From contig OZ020489.1 in NCBI GenBank assembly GCA_963971405.1, positions 1 through 64,000 on the forward strand: a stretch of 64,000 nt of DNA, in the 5' to 3' direction. Both the position numbers and the translations under genes were made by a program. The stretch is from Psococerastis gibbosa (taxonomy: Eukaryota; Arthropoda; Insecta; Psocodea; Psocidae). Of this stretch, positions 25,301 through 37,289 are shown piece after piece. Under the pieces are notes generated by a model that saw nothing but the letters and a program-made list of their open reading frames with translations, was not told the origin of the DNA and ran no database searches. The number at the start of each line of letters is the position of its first letter. Position 1 is the first letter of the stretch.

Positions 25301-28300
25301 CACTGTATTGTACTTAACATTGGCCACTTGCTCCTGCGTGCTCATCGGTGTAAATGTAGCTACAAAAAATTCATTCGACAAGTATACGAAAAATAGCTAT
25401 ATACTTATTTTATTTTTTTTAAAGGTCTTGATATGACAAGGGTGTCTTAAATTGGCTTATTTTGGCTCATTGTATTGTAATTAACATTGAGCAATTGCTC
25501 CTGCGTGTTCATCGGTTTAAATGTTGCTAAAAAAAATTCATTCGACAAGAATAAAAAAAATAGCTATTTACTTATTTTATTTTTTTAAGGGTCTTGATAT
25601 GATAAGGGTGTCTTAATTTTGCTTATTTTGGCTCATTGTATTGTACTTAACATTAAGCAATTGCTCCTGCGTGTTCATCGGTGTAAATGTAGCTAAAAAA
25701 AATTCATTCGACAAGAATAAGAAAAATAGCTATTTACTTATTTTATTTTTTTTAAAGGTCTTGAAAAGATATAGGTGTCTTAATTTTGCTTATTTAGGCT
25801 CACTGTATTGTACTTAACATTGGCCACTTGCTCGTGCGTGTTCATCGGTGTAAATGTAGCTACAAAAAATTCAATCGACAAGAATACGAAAAATAGCTAT
25901 TTACTTATTTTATTTTTTTTAAAGGTTTTAAAAAGATATAGGTGTCTTAATTTTGCTTATTTTGGCTTATTGTATTGTACTTGACATTGAGCAATTACTC
26001 CTGCGTGTTCATCGGTTTAAATGTTGCTAAAAAAAATTCATTCGACAAGAATAAAAAAAATAGCTATTTACTTATTTTATTTTTTTTAAAGGTCTTGATA
26101 TGACAAGGGTGTCTTAATTTGGCTTATTTGGGCTCATTGTATTGTAATTAACATTGAGCAATTGCTCCTGCGTGTTCATCGGTGTAAATGTAGCTACAAA
26201 AAATTCATTCGACAGGAATACGAAAATTGCTATTTATTTTTTTTATTTTTTTTAAAGGTCTTGATATGACACGGGTGTCTTAATTTGGCTTGTTTTGGCT
26301 CAATGTATTGTAATTAACATTGAGCAATTGTTCCTGCGTGTTCATCGGTGTAAATGTAGCTAAAAAAAATTCATTCGACAAGAATAAGAAAAATAGCTAT
26401 TTACTTATTTTATTTTTTTAAAGGTTTTAAAAAGATATAGGTGTCTTAATTTTGCTTATTTTGGCTCATTGTATTGTACTTGACATTAAGCAATTGCTCC
26501 TGCGTGTTCATCGGTTTAAATGTTCCTAAAAAAATTCATTCGACAAGAATAAAAAAAATAGCTATTTACTTATTTTATTTTTTTTAAAGGTCTTGATATG
26601 ATAAGGGTGTCTTAATTTTGCTTATTTTGGCTCACTGTATTGTACTTAACATTGGCCACTTGCTCCTGCGTGTTCATCGGTGTAAATGTAGCTACAAAAA
26701 ATTCATTCGACAAGAATACGAAAAATAGCTATATACTTATTTTATTTTTTTTAAAGGTCTTGATATGACAGGGGTGTCTTAAATTGGCTTATTTTGGCTC
26801 ATTGTATTGTAATTAACATTGAGCAATTGCTCCTGCGTGTTCATCGGTTTAAATGTTGCTAAAAAAAATTCATTCGACAAGAATAAAAAAAATAGCTATT
26901 TACTTATTTTATTTTTTTAAGGGTCTTGATATGATAGGGTTTCTTAATTTTGCTTATTGTGGCTCATTGTATTGTACTTAACATTAAGCAATTGCTCCTG
27001 CGTGTTCATCGGTGTAAATGTAGCTAAAAAAAATTCATTCGACAAGAATAAGAAAAATAGCTATTTACTTATTTTATTTTTTTTAAAGGTCTTGAAAAGA
27101 TATAGGTGTCTTAGTTTTGCTTATTTAGGCTCACTGTATTGTACTTAACATTGGCCACTTGCTCGTGCGTGTTCATCGGTGTAAATGTAGCTACAAAAAA
27201 TTCAATCGACAAGAATACGAAAAATAGCTATTTACTTATTTTATTTTTTTTAAAGGTTTTAAAAAGATATAGGTGTCTTAATTTTGCTTATTTTGGCTTA
27301 TTGTATTGTACTTGACATTGAGCAATTGCTCCTGCGTGTTCATCGGTTTAAATGTTGCTAAAAAAAATTCTTTCGACAAGAATAAAAAAAATAGCTATTT
27401 ACTTATTTTATTTTTTTTAAAGGTCTTGATATGACAAGGGTGTCTTAATTTGGCTTATTTTGGCTCATTGTATTGTAATTAACATTGAGCAATTGCTCCT
27501 GCGTGTTCATCGGTGTAAATGTAGCTACAAAAAATTCATTCGACAAGAATACGAAAAATAGCTATTTATTTATTTTATTTTTTTTAAAGGTCTTGATATG
27601 ACACGGGTGTCTTAATTTGGCTTGTTTTGGCTCAATGTATAGTAATTAACATTGAGCAATTGTTCCTGCGTGTTCATCTGTGTAAATGTAGCTAAAAAAA
27701 ATTCATTCGACAAGAATACGAAAAATAGCTATTTATTTATTTTATTTTTTTTAAAGGTCTTGATATGACACGGGTGTCTTAATTTGGCTTATTTTGGCTC
27801 ATTGTATTGTACTTGACATTAAGCAATTGCTCCTGCGTGTTCATCGGTTTAAATGTTGCTAAAAAAAATTCATTCGACAAGAATAAAAAAAATAGCTATT
27901 TACTTATTTTATTTTTTTTAAAGGTCTTGATATGATAAGGGTGTCTTAATTTTGCTTATTGTGGCTCATTGTATTGTACGTAATATTGAGCAATTGCTTC
28001 TGCGTGTTCACCGGTGTAATTGTAGCTAAAAAAAATTCATTCGACAAGAATAAGAAAAATAGCTATTTACTTATTTTATTTTTTTTAAAGGTTTTAAAAA
28101 GATACAGGTGCCTTAATTTTGCTTTTTTTGGCTCAATGTATTGCAATTAACATTGAGCAATTGTTCCTGCTTGTTCATCGGTGTAAATGTACCTAAAAAA
28201 AATTCATTCGACAAGAATAAGAAAAATAGCTATTTACTTATTTTATTTTTTTTAAAGGTCTTAAAAAGATATAGGTGTCTTAATGTTGCTTATTTAGGCT

Positions 28301-29400
28301 CACTGTATTGTACTTAACATTGGCCTCTTGCTCCTGCGTGTTCATCGGTGTAAATGTAGCTACAAAAAATTCATTCGTCAAGAATACGAAAAATAGCTAT
28401 ATACTTATTTTTTTTTTTTTAAAGGTCTTGATATGACACGGGTGTCTTAAATTGGCTTATTTTGGCTCACTGTATTGTAATTAACATTGAGCAATTGCTC
28501 CTGCGTGTTCATCGGTTTAAATGTTGCTAAAAAAAATTCATTCGACAAGAATAAAAAAAATAGCTATTTACTTATTTTAATTTTTTAAGGGTCTTGATAT
28601 GATAAGGGTGTCTTAATTTTGCTTATTTTGGCTCATTGTATTGTACTTAACATTGAGTAATTGCTCCTGCGTGTTCATCTGTGTAAATGTAGCTAAAAAA
28701 AATTCATTCGACAAGAATAAGAAAAATAGCTATTTACTTATTTTATTTTTTTTAAAGGTCTTGAAAAGATATAGGTGTCTTAGTTTTGCTTATTTAGGCT
28801 CACTGTATTGTACTTAACATTGGCCACTTGCTCGTGCGTGTTCATCGGTGTAAATGTAGCTACAAAAAATTCAATCGACAAGAATACGAAAAATAGCTAT
28901 ATACTTATTTTTTTTTTTTAAAGGTCTTGATATGACAAGGGTGTCTTAAATTGGCTTATTTTGGCTCATTGTATTGTACTTAACATTAAGCAATTGTTCT
29001 TGCGTGTTCATCGGTGTAAATGTAGCTAAAAAAAATTCATTCGACAAGAATAAGAAAAATAGCTATTTAATTATTTTATTTTTTTTAAAGGTCTTAAAAA
29101 GATAAAGGTGTCTTAATTTTGCTTATTTAGGCTCAATGTATTGTACTTAACATTGGCCACTTGCTCCTGCGTGTTCATCGGTGTAAATGTAGCTACAAAA
29201 AATTCATTCGACAAGAATACGGAAAATAGCTATATACTTATTTTATTTTTTTTAAAGGTCTTGATATGACAGGGGTGTCTTAAATTGGCTTATTTTGGCT
29301 CATTGTATTGTAATTAACATTGAGCAGTTGCTCCTGCGTGTTCATCGGTTTAAATGTTGCTAAAAAAAATTCATTCGACAAGAATAAAAAAAATAGCTAT
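19358..29400 (+). repeat. Satellite region, mosaic of earlier blocks
   Basis: About 60 monomers without interruption. It includes the copies of 11720-13845 (at about 20230-22356) and 15510-17278 (at about 23360-25122). Private changes are scattered: a 2-bp loss in atagctatacttat near 20567, cgacaggaata near 26211, an irregular start ttgctatttattttttt near 26227, and cattcgtcaag near 28373. No gene or foreign insertion is seen. Confidence 0.85.
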
Positions 29401-30063
29401 TTACTTATTTTATTTTTTTAAGGGTCTTGATATGATAAGGGTGTCTTAATTTTGCTTATTTTGGCTCATTGTATTGTACTTAACATTAAGCAATTGCTCC
29501 TGCGTGTTCATCGGTGTAAATGTAGCTAAAAAAAATTCATTCGACAAGAATAAGAAAAATAGCTATTTACTTATTTTATTTTTTTTAAAGGTCTTGAAAA
29601 GATATAGGTGTCTTAGTTTTGCTTATTTAGGCTCACTGTATTGTACTTAACATTGGCCACTTGCTCGTGCGTGTTCATCGGTGTAAATGTAGCTACAAAA
29701 AATTCAATCGACAAGAATACGAAAAATAGCTATTTACTTATTTTATTTTTTTTTAAAGGTTTTAAAAAGATATAGGTGTCTTAATTTTGCTTATTTTGGC
29801 TTATTGTATTGTACTTGACATTGAGCAATTGCTCCTGCGTGTTCATCGGTTTAAATGTTGCTAAAAAAAATTCATTCGACAAGAATAAAAATAATAGCTA
29901 TTTACTTATTTTATTTTTTTTGAAGGTCTTGATATGACAAGGGTATCTTAATTTGGCTTATTTTGGCTCATTGTATTGTAATTAACATTGAGCAATTGCT
30001 CCTGCGTGTTCATCGGTGTAAATGTAGCTACAAAAAATTCATTCGACAAGAATACGAAAAATA

Positions 30064-30230
30064 GCTATTTATTTATTTTATTTTTTTTAAAGGTCTTGAT
30101 AAGACACGGGTGTCTTAATTTGGCTTGTTTTGGCTCAATGTATTGTAATTAACATTGAGCAATTGTTCCTGCGTGTTCATCGGTGTAAATGTAGCTAAAA
30201 AAAATTCATTCGACAAGAATAAGAAAAATA
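30064..30230 (+). repeat. Satellite monomer, subtype S6 (tttatttatt / gacacggg / gttttggctcaa)
   Basis: This subtype starts gctatttatttatt and carries gataagacacgggtgtctta, ttggcttgttttggctcaatg, gagcaattgttcc (dyad shortened by a C-to-T change) and a gtgtaaatgtagct 3' half ending aataag. Left of 30 kb the same subtype reads gatatgacacggg (for example near 3738 and 13919). Right of 30 kb the gataag form predominates. Confidence 0.85.
30100..30117. other. First copy of the strengthened dyad TAAGACAC-GG-GTGTCTTA
   Basis: An 18-bp inverted repeat with 8-bp arms and a 2-bp centre. It arises from gatatgacacggg by one T-to-A change. I find it at 30100, 34271, 41439, 43774, 48776, 49777, 50609, 51610, 56443, 57276, 60610 and 61443, and not left of 30 kb. 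Confidence 0.8.
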
Positions 30231-31118
30231 GCTATTTACTTATTTTATTTTTTTAAAGGTTTTAAAAAGATATAGGTGTCTTAATTTTGCTTATTTTGGC
30301 TCATTGTATTGTACTTGACATTAAGCAATTGCTCCTGCGTGTTCATCGGTTTAAATGTTGCTAAAAAAAATTCATTCGACAAGAATAAAAAAATAGCTAT
30401 TTACTTATTTTATTTTTTTTAAAGGTCTTGATATGATAAGGGTGTCTTAATTTTGCTTATTTTGGCTCATTGTATTGTAGTTAACATTGAGCAATTGCTT
30501 CTGCGTGTTCATCGGTGTAAATGTAGCTAAAAAAAATTCATTCGACAAGAATAAGAAAAATAGCTATTTACTTATTTTATTTTTTTTAAAGGTCTTGAAA
30601 AGATATAGGTGTCTTAGTTTTGCTTATTTAGGCTCACTGTATTGTACTTAACATTGGCCACTTGCTCGTGCGTGTTCATCGGTGTAAATGTAGCTACAAA
30701 AAATTCAATCGACAAGAATACGAAAAATAGCTATTTACTTATTTTATTTTATTTAAAGGTTTTAAAAAGATAAAGGTGTCTTAATTTTGCTTATTTAGGC
30801 TCACTGTATTGTACTTAACATTGGCCACTTGCTCCTGCGTGTTCATCGGTGTAAATGTAGCTACAAAAAATTCATTCGACAAGAATACGAAAAATAGCTA
30901 TATACTTATTTTATTTTTTTTAAAGGTCTTGATATGACAGGGGTGTCTTAAATTGGCTTATTTTGGCTCATTGTATTGTAATGAACATTGAGCAATTGCT
31001 CCTGCGTGTTCATCGGTTTAAATGTTGCTAAAAAAAATTCATTCGACAAGAATAAAAAAAATAGCTATTTACTTATTTTATTTTTTTAAGGGTCTTGATA
31101 TGATAAGGGTGTCTTAAT

Positions 31119-31137
31119 TTTGCTTATATTTTGGCTC
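31119..31137 (+). other. Hybrid monomer with 2-bp insertion at the junction
   Basis: The normal gcttattttggctc reads gcttatattttggctc. The left side is S2 (aagggtcttgatatgataag). The right side is the unit with gtagttaacattgag and ttgcttctg, seen about 668 bp (4 monomers) earlier near 30478. This looks like the seam of a local four-monomer duplication. Confidence 0.78.
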
Positions 31138-32898
31138 ACTGTATTGTAGTTAACATTGAGCAATTGCTTCTGCGTGTTCATCGGTGTAAATGTAGCTAAA
31201 AAAAATTCATTCGACAAGAATAAGAAAAATAGCTATTTACTTATTTTATTTTTTTTAAAGGTCTTGAAAAGATATAGGTGTCTTAGTTTTGCTTATTTAG
31301 GCTCACTGTATTGTACTTAACATTGGCCACTTGCTCGTGCGTGTTCATCGGTGTAAATGTAGCTACAAAAAATTCAATCGACAAGAATACGAAAAATAGC
31401 TATTTACTTATTTTATTTTTTTTAAAGGTTTTAAAAAGATATAGGTGTCTTAATTTTGCTTATTTTGGCTTATTGTATTGTACTTGACATTGAGCAATTG
31501 CTCCTGCGTGTTCATCGGTTTAAATGTTGCTAAAAAAAATTCATTCGACAAGAATAAGAAAAATAGCTATTTACTTATTTTATTTTATTTAAAGGTTTTA
31601 AAAAGATAAAGGTGTCTTAATTTTGCTTATTTAGGCTCACTGTATTGTACTTAACATTGGCCACTTGCTCCTGCGTGTTCATCGGTGTAAATGTAGCTAC
31701 AAAAAATTCATTCGACAAGAATACGAAAAATAGCTATATACTTATTTTATTTTTTTTAAAGGTCTTGATATGACAGGGGTGTCTTAAATTGGCTTATTTT
31801 GGCTCATTGTATTGTAATGAACATTGAGCAATTGCTCCTGCGTGTTCATCGGTTTAAATGTTGCTAAAAAAAATTCATTCGACAAGAATAAAAAAAATAG
31901 CTATTTACTTATTTTATTTTTTTAAGGGTCTTGATATGATAAGGGTGTCTTAATTTTGCTTATTTTGGCTCATTGTATTGTACTTAACATTAAGCAATTG
32001 CTCCTGCGTGTTCATCGGTGTAAATGTAGCTAAAAAAAATTCATTCGACAAGAATAAGAAAAATAGCTATTTACTTATTTTATTTTTTTTAAAGGTCTTG
32101 AAAAGATATAGGTGTCTTAATTTTGCTTATTTAGGCTCACTGTATTGTACTTAACATTGGCCACTTGCTCCTGCGTGTTCATCGGTGTAAATGTAGCTAC
32201 AAAAAATTCATTCGACAAGAATACGAAAAATAGCTATATACTTATTTTATTTTTTTAAAGGTCTTGATATGACAGGGGTGTCTTAAATTGGCTTATTTAG
32301 GCTCATTGTATTGTAATTAACATGGAGCAATTGCTCGTGCGTGTTCATCGGTTTAAATGTTGCTAAAAAAAATTCATTCGACAAGAATAAAAAAAATTGC
32401 TATTTACTTATTTTATTTTTTTAAGGGTCTTGATATGATAAGGGTGTCTTAATTTTGCTTATTTAGGCTCAATGTATTGTACTTAACATTAAGCAATTGC
32501 TTCTGCGTGTTCATCGATGTAAATGTAGCTAAAAAAAATTCATTCGACAAGAATAAGAAAAATAGCTATTTACTTATTTTATTTTTTTTAAAGGTCTTGA
32601 TATGACATGGGTGTCTTAATTTGGCTTGTTTTGGCTCAATGTATTGTAATTAACATTGAGCAATTGTTCCTGCGTGTTCATCAGTGTAAATGTAGCTAAA
32701 AAAAAATTCATTCGACAAGAACAAGAAAAATAGCTATTTACTTATTTTATTTTTTTAAAGGTTTTAAAAAGATATAGGTGTCTTAATTTTGCTTATTTTG
32801 GCTTATCGTATTGTACTTGACATTAAGCAATTGCTCCTGCGTGTTCATCGGTGTAAATGTAGCTAAAAAAAATTCATTCGACAAGAATAAGAAAAATA

Positions 32899-33065
32899 GC
32901 TATTTACTTATTTTATTTTTTTTAAAGGTCTTGAAAAGATATAGGTGTCTTAGTTTTGCTTATTTAGGCTCACTGTATTGTACTTAACATTGGCCACTTG
33001 CTCGTGCGTGTTCATCGGTGTAAATGTAGCTACAAAAAATTCAATCGACAAGAATACGAAAAATA
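32899..33065 (+). repeat. Satellite monomer, subtype S3 (reference, broken dyad box)
   Basis: Diagnostic features are cttgaaaagatatagg, tcttagttttgc, ggctcactg, ggccacttgctcg in place of the CAATTG palindrome, gtagctacaaaaaattcaat and the aatacg end. The unit has no MfeI-type CAATTG core. S5 shares the ggccacttgctc form but has cctgcg and cattcgac. These are the box-negative partners in the alternating pattern of the array. Confidence 0.88.
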
Positions 33066-33399
33066 GCTATTTACTTATTTTATTTTTTTTAAAGGTTTTA
33101 AAAAGATATAGGTGTCTTAATTTTGCTTATTTTGGCTTATTGTATTGTACTTGACATTGAGCAATTGCTCCTGCGTGTTCATCGGTTTAAATGTTGCTAA
33201 AAAAAATTCATTCGACAAGAATAAGAAAAATAGCTATTTACTTATTTTATTTTATTTAAAGGTTTCAAAAAGATAAAGGTGTCTTAATTTTTCTTATTTA
33301 GGCTCACTGTATTGTACTTAACATTGGCCACTTGCTCCTGCGTGTTCATCGGTGTAAATGTAGCTACAAAAAATTCATTCGACAAGAATACGAAAAATA

Positions 33400-33566
33400 G
33401 CTATATACTTATTTTATTTTTTTTAAAGGTCTTGATATGACAGGGGTGTCTTAAATTGGCTTATTTTGGCTCATTGTATTGTAATTAACATTGAGCAATT
33501 GCTCCTGCGTGTTCATCGGTTTAAATGTTGCTAAAAAAAATTCATTCGACAAGAATAAAAAAAATA
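33400..33566 (+). repeat. Satellite monomer, subtype S1 (reference, with intact dyad box)
   Basis: This unit starts gctatata rather than gctattta. It contains GACA-GGGG-TGTC at 33439-33450, the perfect 12-bp palindrome GAGCAATTGCTC at 33493-33504, the gtttaaatgttgct form of the 3' half, and ATTC-GACAA-GAAT at 33544-33556, and ends in an A-run before the next gct. I count 48 G/C in 167. It is usually preceded by an S5-like unit and followed by S2. Confidence 0.9.
33493..33504. other. Example of the central 12-bp palindrome GAGCAATTGCTC
   Basis: This is a perfect dyad, present in this form in S1 and S4 units. S2 carries aagcaattgctc (10-bp dyad left), S6 carries gagcaattgttc (dyad reduced to the CAATTG core), and S3/S5 carry ggccacttgctc (dyad lost). 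It is a candidate protein-binding box by position and symmetry only. Confidence 0.6.
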
Positions 33567-33573
33567 GCTATTT
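33562..33573. other. Example of the boundary 12-bp palindrome AAATAGCTATTT
   Basis: This perfect dyad spans the junction of consecutive units wherever the downstream unit starts gctattta. In units starting gctatata it shrinks to ATAGCTAT, and in the ttgctattt variants (for example near 32397, 35898, 38066, 45410, 53234) it is disrupted. Confidence 0.6.
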
Positions 33574-36500
33574 ACTTATTTTATTTTTTTAAGGGTCTTG
33601 ATATGATAAGGGTGTCTTAATTTTGCTTATTTTGGCTCATTGTATTGTACTTAACATTAAGCAATTGCTCCTGCGTGTTCATCGGTGTAAATGTAGCTAA
33701 AAAAAATTCATTCGACAAGAATAAGAAAAATAGCTATTTACTTATTTTATTTTTTTTAAAGGTCTTGAAAAGATATAGGTGTCTTAATTTTGCTTATTTA
33801 GGCTCACTGTATTGTACTTAACATTGGCCACTTGCTCCTGCGTGTTCATCGGTGTAAATGTAGCTACAAAAAATTCAATCGACAAGAATACGAAAAATAG
33901 CTATTTACTTATTTTATTTTTTTTTAAAGGTTTTAAAAAGATATAGGTGTCTTAATTTTGCTTATTTTGGCTTATTGTATTGTACTTGACATTGAGCAAT
34001 TGCTCCTGCGTGTTCATCGGTTTAAATGTTGCTAAAAAAAATTCATTCGACAAGAATAAAAATAATAGCTATTTACTTATTTTATTTTTTTTGAAGGTCT
34101 TGATATGACAAGGGTATCTTAATTTGGCTTATTTTGGCTCATTGTATTGTAATTAACATTGAGCAATTGCTCCTGCGTGTTCATCGGTGTAAATGTAGCT
34201 ACAAAAAATTCATTCGACAAGAATACGAAAAATAGCTATTTATTTATTTTATTTTTTTTAAAGGTCTTGATAAGACACGGGTGTCTTAATTTGGCTTGTT
34301 TTGGCTCAATGTATTGTAATTAACATTGAGCAATTGTTCCTGCGTGTTCATCGGTGTAAATGTAGCTAAAAAAAATTCATTCGACAAGAATAAGAAAAAT
34401 AGCTATTTACTTATTTTATTTTTTTAAAGGTTTTAAAAAGATATAGGTGTCTTAATTTTGCTTATTTTGGCTCATTGTATTGTACTTGACATTAAGCAAT
34501 TGCTCCTGCGTGTTCATCGGTTTAAATGTTGCTAAAAAAAATTCATTCGACAAGAATAAAAAAATAGCTATTTACTTATTTTATTTTTTTTAAAGGTCTT
34601 GATATGATAAGGGTGTCTTAATTTTGCTTATTTTGGCTCATTGTATTGTAGTTAACATTGAGCAATTGCTTCTGCGTGTTCATCGGTGTAAATGTAGCTA
34701 AAAAAAATTCATTCGACAAGAATAAGAAAAATAGCTATTTACTTATTTTATTTTTTTTAAAGGTCTTGAAAAGATATAGGTGTCTTAGTTTTGCTTATTT
34801 AGGCTCACTGTATTGTACTTAACATTGGCCACTTGCTCGTGCGTGTTCATCGGTGTAAATGTAGCTACAAAAAATTCAATCGACAAGAATACGAAAAATA
34901 GCTATTTACTTATTTTATTTTTTTTAAAGGTTTTAAAAAGATATAGGTGTCTTAATTTTGCTTATTTTGGCTTATTGTATTGTACTTGACATTGAGCAAT
35001 TGCTCCTGCGTGTTCATCGGTTTAAATGTTGCTAAAAAAAATTCATTCGACAAGAATAAGAAAAATAGCTATTTACTTATTTTATTTTATTTAAAGGTTT
35101 TAAAAAGATAAAGGTGTCTTAATTTTGCTTATTTAGGCTCACTGTATTGTACTTAACATTGGCCACTTGCTCCTGCGTGTTCATCGGTGTAAATGTAGCT
35201 ACAAAAAATTCATTCGACAAGAATACGAAAAATAGCTATATACTTATTTTATTTTTTTTAAAGGTCATGATATGACAGGGGTGTCTTAAATTGGCTTATT
35301 TTGGCTCATTGTATTGTAATGAACATTGAGCAATTGCTCCTGCGTGTTCATCGGTTTAAATGTTGCTAAAAAAAATTCATTCGACAAGAATAAAAAAAAT
35401 AGCTATTTACTTATTTTATTTTTTTAAGGGTCTTGATATGATAAGGGTGTCTTAATTTTGCTTATTTTGGCTCATTGTATTGTACTTAACATTAAGCAAT
35501 TGCTCCTGCGTGTTCATCGGTGTAAATGTAGCTAAAAAAAATTCATTCGACAAGAATAAGAAAAATAGCTATTTACTTATTTTATTTTTTTTAAAGGTCT
35601 TGAAAAGATATAGGTGTCTTAATTTTGCTTATTTAGGCTCACTGTATTGTACTTAACATTGGCCACTTGCTCCTGCGTGTTCATCGGTGTAAATGTAGCT
35701 ACAAAAAATTCATTCGACAAGAATACGAAAAATAGCTATATACTTATTTTATTTTTTTAAAGGTCTTGATATGACAGGGGTGTCTTAAATTGGCTTATTT
35801 AGGCTCATTGTATTGTAATTAACATGGAGCAATTGCTCGTGCGTGTTCATCGGTTTAAATGTTGCTAAAAAAAATTCATTCGACAAGAATAAAAAAAATT
35901 GCTATTTACTTATTTTATTTTTTTAAGGGTCTTGATATGATAAGGGTGTCTTAATTTTGCTTATTTAGGCTCAATGTATTGTACTTAACATTAAGCAATT
36001 GCTTCTGCGTGTTCATCGATGTAAATGTAGCTAAAAAAAATTCATTCGACAAGAATAAGAAAAATAGCTATTTACTTATTTTATTTTTTTTAAAGGTCTT
36101 GATATGACATGGGTGTCTTAATTTGGCTTGTTTTGGCTCAATGTATTGTAATTAACATTGAGCAATTGTTCCTGCGTGTTCATCAGTGTAAATGTAGCTA
36201 AAAAAAAATTCATTCGACAAGAACAAGAAAAATAGCTATTTACTTATTTTATTTTTTTAAAGGTTTTAAAAAGATATAGGTGTCTTAATTTTGCTTATTT
36301 TGGCTTATCGTATTGTACTTGACATTAAGCAATTGCTCCTGCGTGTTCATCGGTGTAAATGTAGCTAAAAAAAATTCATTCGACAAGAATAAGAAAAATA
36401 GCTATTTACTTATTTTATTTTTTTTAAAGGTCTTGAAAAGATATAGGTGTCTTAGTTTTGCTTATTTAGGCTCACTGTATTGTACTTAACATTGGCCACT

Positions 36501-37289
36501 TACTCGTGCGTGTTCATCGGTGTAAATGTAGCTACAAAAAATTCAATCGACAAGAATACGAAAAATAGCTATTTACTTATTTTATTTTTTTTAAAGGTTT
36601 TAAAAAGATATAGGTGTCTTAATTTTGCTTATTTTGGCTTATTGTATTGTACTTGACATTGAGCAATTGCTCCTGCGTGTTCATCGGTTTAAATGTTGCT
36701 AAAAAAAATTCATTCGACAAGAATAAGAAAAATAGCTATTTACTTATTTTATTTTATTTAAAGGTTTCAAAAAGATAAAGGTGTCATAATTTTTCTTATT
36801 TAGGCTCACTGTATTGTACTTAACATTGGCCACTTGCTCCTGCGTGTTCATCGGTGTAAATGTAGCTACAAAAAATTCATTCGACAAGAATACGAAAAAT
36901 AGCTATATACTTATTTTATTTTTTTTAAAGGTCTTGATATGACAGGGGTGTCTTAAATTGGCTTATTTTGGCTCATTGTATTGTAATTAACATTGAGCAA
37001 TTGCTCCTGCGTGTTCATCGGTTTAAATGTTGCTAAAAAAAATTCATTCGACAAGAATAAAAAAAATAGCTATTTACTTATTTTATTTTTTTAAGGGTCT
37101 TGATATGATAAGGGTGTCTTAATTTTGCTTATTTTGGCTCATTGTATTGTACTTAACATTAAGCAATTGCTCCTGCGTGTTCATCGGTGTAAATGTAGCT
37201 AAAAAAAATTCATTCGACAAGAATAAGAAAAATAGCTATTTACTTATTTTATTTTTTTTAAAGGTCTTGAAAAGATATAGGTGTCTTAA

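Larger units (their letters stand above)
32899..33732 (+). repeat. Representative five-monomer cassette (834 bp)
   Basis: Five consecutive subtypes that recur in this or rotated order across the window: 32899-33065 (S3, ends aatacg, ggccacttgctcg), 33066-33232 (S4, ggcttattg, gtttaaatgttgct, ends aataag), 33233-33399 (S5, ttttatttaaagg, ggccacttgctcc, ends aatacg), 33400-33566 (S1, begins gctatata, gacaggggtgtc, gagcaattgctcc, ends aataaaaaaaata) and 33567-33732 (S2, ttaagggtcttg, aagcaattgctcc, ends aataag). Lengths are 167, 167, 167, 167 and 166 bp. These five are used below as reference subtypes. Boundaries are set at the conserved gct, which is a convention and not a biological start. Confidence 0.9.

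Noticed and set aside
26957..27148. 63-codon open frame with a TTG start, and its relative at 27959-28150
   Set aside because: Both lie wholly inside satellite monomers. The start exists only because ttattttgg became ttattgtgg in those two units. The same frame is open but startless in many other monomers and shows no domain. A third ttattgtgg unit near 63468 stops at once. Chance frames, not genes.
32960..32975. Nematode-type telomere hexamer TTAGGC in tatttaggctcac
   Set aside because: It occurs once per monomer in some subtypes and never as consecutive hexamers, so it is part of the satellite unit.
33541..33560. Heat-shock element (TTC/GAA blocks) in attcgacaagaat
   Set aside because: The blocks are separated by five bases, not the two needed for alternating 5-bp heat-shock units.
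33541..33570. CENP-B box
   Set aside because: attcgacaagaatacg has TTCG at the right end of the core spacing, but the required A and the CGGG block are missing in all subtypes.
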